From: Verrucomicrobiales bacterium | GTDB lineage: Bacteria > Verrucomicrobiota > Verrucomicrobiia > Verrucomicrobiales > DEV007 | Length of the DNA: 64,000 nucleotides | Assembly (NCBI GenBank): GCA_016795385.1 | Contig: JAEUHI010000011.1 | Coordinates: 62,001-126,000 of the forward strand | Reading direction: 5' to 3' | Shown here: positions 61,610-64,000 of the stretch, in pieces | Layout: each line of letters begins with the position of its first letter | Position numbering within the stretch: the stretch's first letter is position 1 | Program-made: the position numbers and the translations under genes | The notes under the pieces: generated by a model | What the model was told of the DNA's origin: nothing | The model's input: the letters and a program-made list of their open reading frames with translations, nothing else | The model's database searches: none

Positions 61610-61693
61610 GGCCGAACCCTAGCCGCAACGCGGAAAAGGAAAAGGGAGTTTTGTCAGTGGTCGGCGGCACGAGGTGCCGTCGGTCTCCGGGCC

Positions 61694-62458
61694 TCACGCG
61701 TTGGCTTCAGCCTTCTGCAGATCGAGGATGTCGACAAACTCCTTCGAGTTCCGGCGGAGACGGGTAAGCCCCTCCGTGGATTCGTAGGAGAGGCCGGATT
61801 CCATCAGGATCAACTCGGCGAACCCCGTCACGGAGCCGATCATGTTGCGGAAGTCATGACGGAGTTCCTTGTCGTGTAGCGAAAAGTCCGTGACGCCATT
61901 CAGTTTCTTGCGGATCGCGATGCCGGAATTTTCAATGTAGCCGAACAGCTCGGGACCGTCTTCCCCGTATTCCGTGACGCGGTGGCGAAGCGCGGCGGTG
62001 GTCTGCACCATGTCGCGGGCGAGTTCGCGAAGGCGGTTCAGCGAGGGGTCGCGCCCCACCACATCGATGATCTCCGCCTCCGCGGGGGCGGACAAGCGCT
62101 CGATCTCACGACGCAGGGCCTCGAGGATCTGGCGGCTGCTGTCGTGGGTCGGATAGACGGCGATAAACCCGGCGGCACGGGCTTTGTCGAAAAGCTGCTG
62201 GTTGGCGGTGGAGGCGAGACCGAGGAAAGGTACATTGGCGAGCGTGCCGATCCCGCGCACGGCCTGGACGGCGCTCCAGAGACCGAGTTCCGCCAGGTCG
62301 AGATCGACCACCATGAAGTCCGGAGAATGCTGGCGGCAGAATTCCACCATTTGGATCGGATTCCACACCACGGCGGTCTGAAAGCCCTCCTGACCAAGCG
62401 CTTGCTGGTAACGTTCTCCGGTCTGGCGTTCGCCGGCGACAATCAAAACTCTATTCAT
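61694..62458 (-). CDS. Receiver domain fused to DHp-like segment, no ATPase
   Basis: A 254-residue cytoplasmic protein. Residues 1-125 form a CheY-like receiver with its phosphorylation Asp in DFMVVDLDLAELG near 46. Residues 165-250 are helical with LRHDFRNMIGSVTGFAELI, a histidine-kinase dimerisation helix with a candidate phospho-His, but there is no HATPase domain after it. It may act as a phosphotransfer protein between the kinase and the second receiver. Divergent from the cupredoxin across an AT-rich gap. Start ATG 62458. Confidence 0.75.
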   Translation of the reverse strand: MNRVLIVAGERQTGERYQQALGQEGFQTAVVWNPIQMVEFCRQHSPDFMVVDLDLAELGLWSAVQAVRGIGTLANVPFLGLASTANQQLFDKARAAGFIAVYPTHDSSRQILEALRREIERLSAPAEAEIIDVVGRDPSLNRLRELARDMVQTTAALRHRVTEYGEDGPELFGYIENSGIAIRKKLNGVTDFSLHDKELRHDFRNMIGSVTGFAELILMESGLSYESTEGLTRLRRNSKEFVDILDLQKAEANA

Positions 62459-62654
62459 CGTGGGTGAGCTAAGTGCAATTAACCGCAAATAATCAAATTT
62501 CCATAAATTTACCGTTTTTTAAGGTTATTCCAAGCGATTTTTAAAAGTTTTTCAAATTTACTCCGAAAATCGCCCGTTGCGCCTTGCTGCCCGTATTTTA
62601 CAGTGGCGCGGAACCCAACCCAACCACCACACTCCTCTCCATTCATCCCATACT

Positions 62655-63119
62655 ATGAAGCCGATTCTCAGCCTCCTCTGCACCGTCGCCGTCCTTGCCG
62701 GATCCCTCAGCGCACGTGCCCAAGATGTTTTCGAAATCACCCTCACCGCTGACAAGGTGCAGTTCCTCTACGACAAAAAGGAATTCACGGTGAAGCCCGG
62801 CCAGAAAGTGAAACTCACCCTCATCAATCCGGCGGACAGCGTGACCCGCCAGCCCCACAACCTCCTCCTCGTAAAGCCCGGTAAGAAGGACGTCGTGGGC
62901 ATGGCCGCCAATGCCGGCATGGCCGATCCGGCCTTCCTCACCACCAAACAAGCGGTGCCGGAGTCTCCCGAAATCCTCCACCACACCAAACTGGTCCAGG
63001 CCGGAGAGCAGGATACGATCGAGTTCACCGCCCCCACCGAGGCCGGCGACTATCCCTACCTCTGTACCTATCCCGGCCACTGGGCGATCATGAACGGGAT
63101 CATGAAGGTCGTCCCCTGA
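62655..63119 (+). CDS. Periplasmic cupredoxin (azurin/auracyanin-like)
   Basis: A 154-residue exported blue-copper protein: signal peptide (ILSLLCTVAVLAGSLSARA), then a cupredoxin fold. Copper ligands appear as His in RQPHNLLLVK (near 68), Cys and His in YLCTYPGHWAIM (near 140-147) and Met in the same stretch. It probably carries electrons in the periplasm, perhaps with the cytochrome and sugar dehydrogenase 34 kb away. Followed by a strong terminator (63153-63187). Confidence 0.88.
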   Translation: MKPILSLLCTVAVLAGSLSARAQDVFEITLTADKVQFLYDKKEFTVKPGQKVKLTLINPADSVTRQPHNLLLVKPGKKDVVGMAANAGMADPAFLTTKQAVPESPEILHHTKLVQAGEQDTIEFTAPTEAGDYPYLCTYPGHWAIMNGIMKVVP

Positions 63120-63152
63120 TTTCCTGCGGCGGTTTTCGCCGAAACCCTCTCG

Positions 63153-63187
63153 AACCCGCTCCGGATCTCCATCCGGGCGGGTTTTTT
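63153..63187 (+). terminator. Rho-independent terminator after the cupredoxin
   Basis: Arms AACCCGC and CCGGAT pair with ATCCGG and GCGGGTT around a CTCC loop, with one bulge, and six T follow (63182-63187). A textbook intrinsic terminator for the cupredoxin gene. Confidence 0.88.
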
Positions 63188-63294
63188 CGTGCGGTCGTCC
63201 TCCCCGAATTGGTTTCCGCGGAAAAAAATTGCCCGGTTTTGAAAAATTAGTTTTGTAGTTTTCATATTTTTCATATATATTGACAATTACACTG

Positions 63295-63915
63295 ATGAAA
63301 TCACGCATCCAGATAATCGACGACAACGTTGCCCTGACGACGTTGTTGGCCAAGGCTCTGGCCAAGTTTGGCTACGAGCCGGTCGTCGAGAACAATCCCC
63401 TCCTCGCGGTGAACACGGTCCGCCATTACATGCCCGACCTCATTCTCCTCGACGTGATGATGCCCGAACGCGACGGCGGCCGTGTTCTCATGGATCTTCG
63501 CAACGACCTTTCTCTCCGTTACATCCCGGTGGTCCTTCTCACCGCGATCGCCCGCGAAGCCCAGACGCTCGCCAACACCGGTGGCATCCAGAGCCTCGTC
63601 CTTTCCAAGCCCGTGCAACTCCAGGAGCTGCTCTCGGTCATCGACGGCCAGCTCCACGCGAGCATGTCCTTCAATCAATTGCAGGATTCCGGCGCTTTTG
63701 CACAGCCGCAGAAGTCCTCCCATCTGCCGGCGCACAATGAACTCCCCGACTTTGATCAGGAAGTTCCCTGGGCGGGCGATGCCTTTGCCCCGGCCCGGGT
63801 CGTGACACCACCTTCGACGATGTTCGGTGGATTTCCGACCCGCGAGCAAGCTCCCTCGTCTCCGAGTCCGTTCTCCTTCCCGGGAAGAAACGACGAAGGC
63901 TCGTTGCCGGGCTGA
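63295..63915 (+). CDS. Response regulator with low-complexity C-terminus
   Basis: A 206-residue protein: receiver domain 1-125 (MKSRIQIIDDNVALTTLL; Asp in LILLDVMMPERDGG near 52; Thr in VVLLTAIAREA; Lys in VLSKPVQLQ), then about 80 residues of Pro/Ser/Phe-rich low-complexity sequence with no DNA-binding domain. Probably acts through protein contacts. An AT-rich promoter region (TTGAAA/TCATAT near 63237-63265) precedes the ATG at 63295. A histidine kinase is not in the window. Confidence 0.85.
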   Translation: MKSRIQIIDDNVALTTLLAKALAKFGYEPVVENNPLLAVNTVRHYMPDLILLDVMMPERDGGRVLMDLRNDLSLRYIPVVLLTAIAREAQTLANTGGIQSLVLSKPVQLQELLSVIDGQLHASMSFNQLQDSGAFAQPQKSSHLPAHNELPDFDQEVPWAGDAFAPARVVTPPSTMFGGFPTREQAPSSPSPFSFPGRNDEGSLPG

Positions 63916-63918
63916 CGA

Positions 63919-64000
63919 TCAGCGCAGGCCGTGCTTTTCAAACTCGGCGAGACACCAGCCGTATTCGGCGGTCAATTGATCGACGACGTCCCGCGCCCGC
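63919..64000 (-). CDS. C-terminal end of an unidentified minus-strand gene
   Basis: Open frame from the window edge to a stop at 63919-63921, encoding the last 26 residues, ending YGWCLAEFEKHGLR. It faces the response regulator, whose stop is only three bases away. Too short to assign. Confidence 0.6.
   Translation of the reverse strand, partial: RARDVVDQLTAEYGWCLAEFEKHGLR

Overview
The window reads as a chromosomal segment of a Verrucomicrobiota-like (PVC group) bacterium. This is an inference from gene content: two secreted sulfatases, a cytochrome c/PA14 protein paired with a PQQ-type sugar dehydrogenase, two ECF sigma factors (one behind a Ser/Thr kinase with beta-propeller-like repeats), a secreted caspase-like protein with YARHG domains, high GC with coding pressure on every frame, and few Shine-Dalgarno sequences. 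I see no rRNA, tRNA, prophage or CRISPR array. Most of the window is dense core metabolism, with intergenic repeats and some accessory modules.

Layout. 1-8.5 kb: glycerate kinase (5' end outside), a solitary beta-class DNA methyltransferase, a sugar-binding lipoprotein, pterin carbinolamine dehydratase, cysK, a TPR protein with a Pro/Ala tail, nagA, trhO. 8.6-11.8 kb: miaB, a membrane protein, and a REP-associated tyrosine transposase (RAYT) embedded in its 66-bp hairpin repeats. 11.8-16.1 kb: uxaC overlapping an FAD oxidoreductase, an aldo/keto reductase, a PHP phosphatase. 16.1-19.4 kb: a tightly coupled minus-strand cassette (73-aa protein, GAF protein, cytoplasmic subtilase, winged-helix/TM/coiled-coil protein) and a 700-bp gene-free stretch with two candidate small RNAs, each with its own promoter and terminator. 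19.4-25.4 kb: smc, a stand-alone DsbD N-terminal-like protein, a SET-domain methyltransferase with a Lys/Ala tail, a LysM lipoprotein.

25.6-34.3 kb: a thioredoxin-like protein lacking the first active-site Cys, the cytochrome/PA14 and sugar dehydrogenase pair, a flippase, and a minus-strand group of ECF sigma, SGNH hydrolase and pseudouridine synthase. 34.4-42.1 kb: DUF971 protein, purB, M20 dipeptidase, aroA, a DnaJ-family protein and a sulfatase, separated by hexamer and heptamer repeat hairpins. 42.3-55.4 kb: caspase-like/YARHG protein, Mpv17-like membrane protein, outer-membrane barrel, dual-specificity phosphatase, FG-GAP protein, then an ECF sigma/kinase pair divergent from a vWA-like membrane protein and a second sulfatase. 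55.5-64 kb: an unknown membrane protein, a glycosidase-like secreted protein, SDR, GntR regulator, aroD, HAD hydrolase, a TIGR01777 epimerase, a receiver-DHp hybrid, a cupredoxin, a response regulator and the end of a minus-strand gene.

The least explained parts are the small protein/GAF/subtilase/winged-helix cassette with the adjacent candidate RNAs (16.1-19.3 kb), the RAYT with its hairpin family, and the several intergenic hairpin repeat families. All family assignments come from motifs read by eye; no database search was run.
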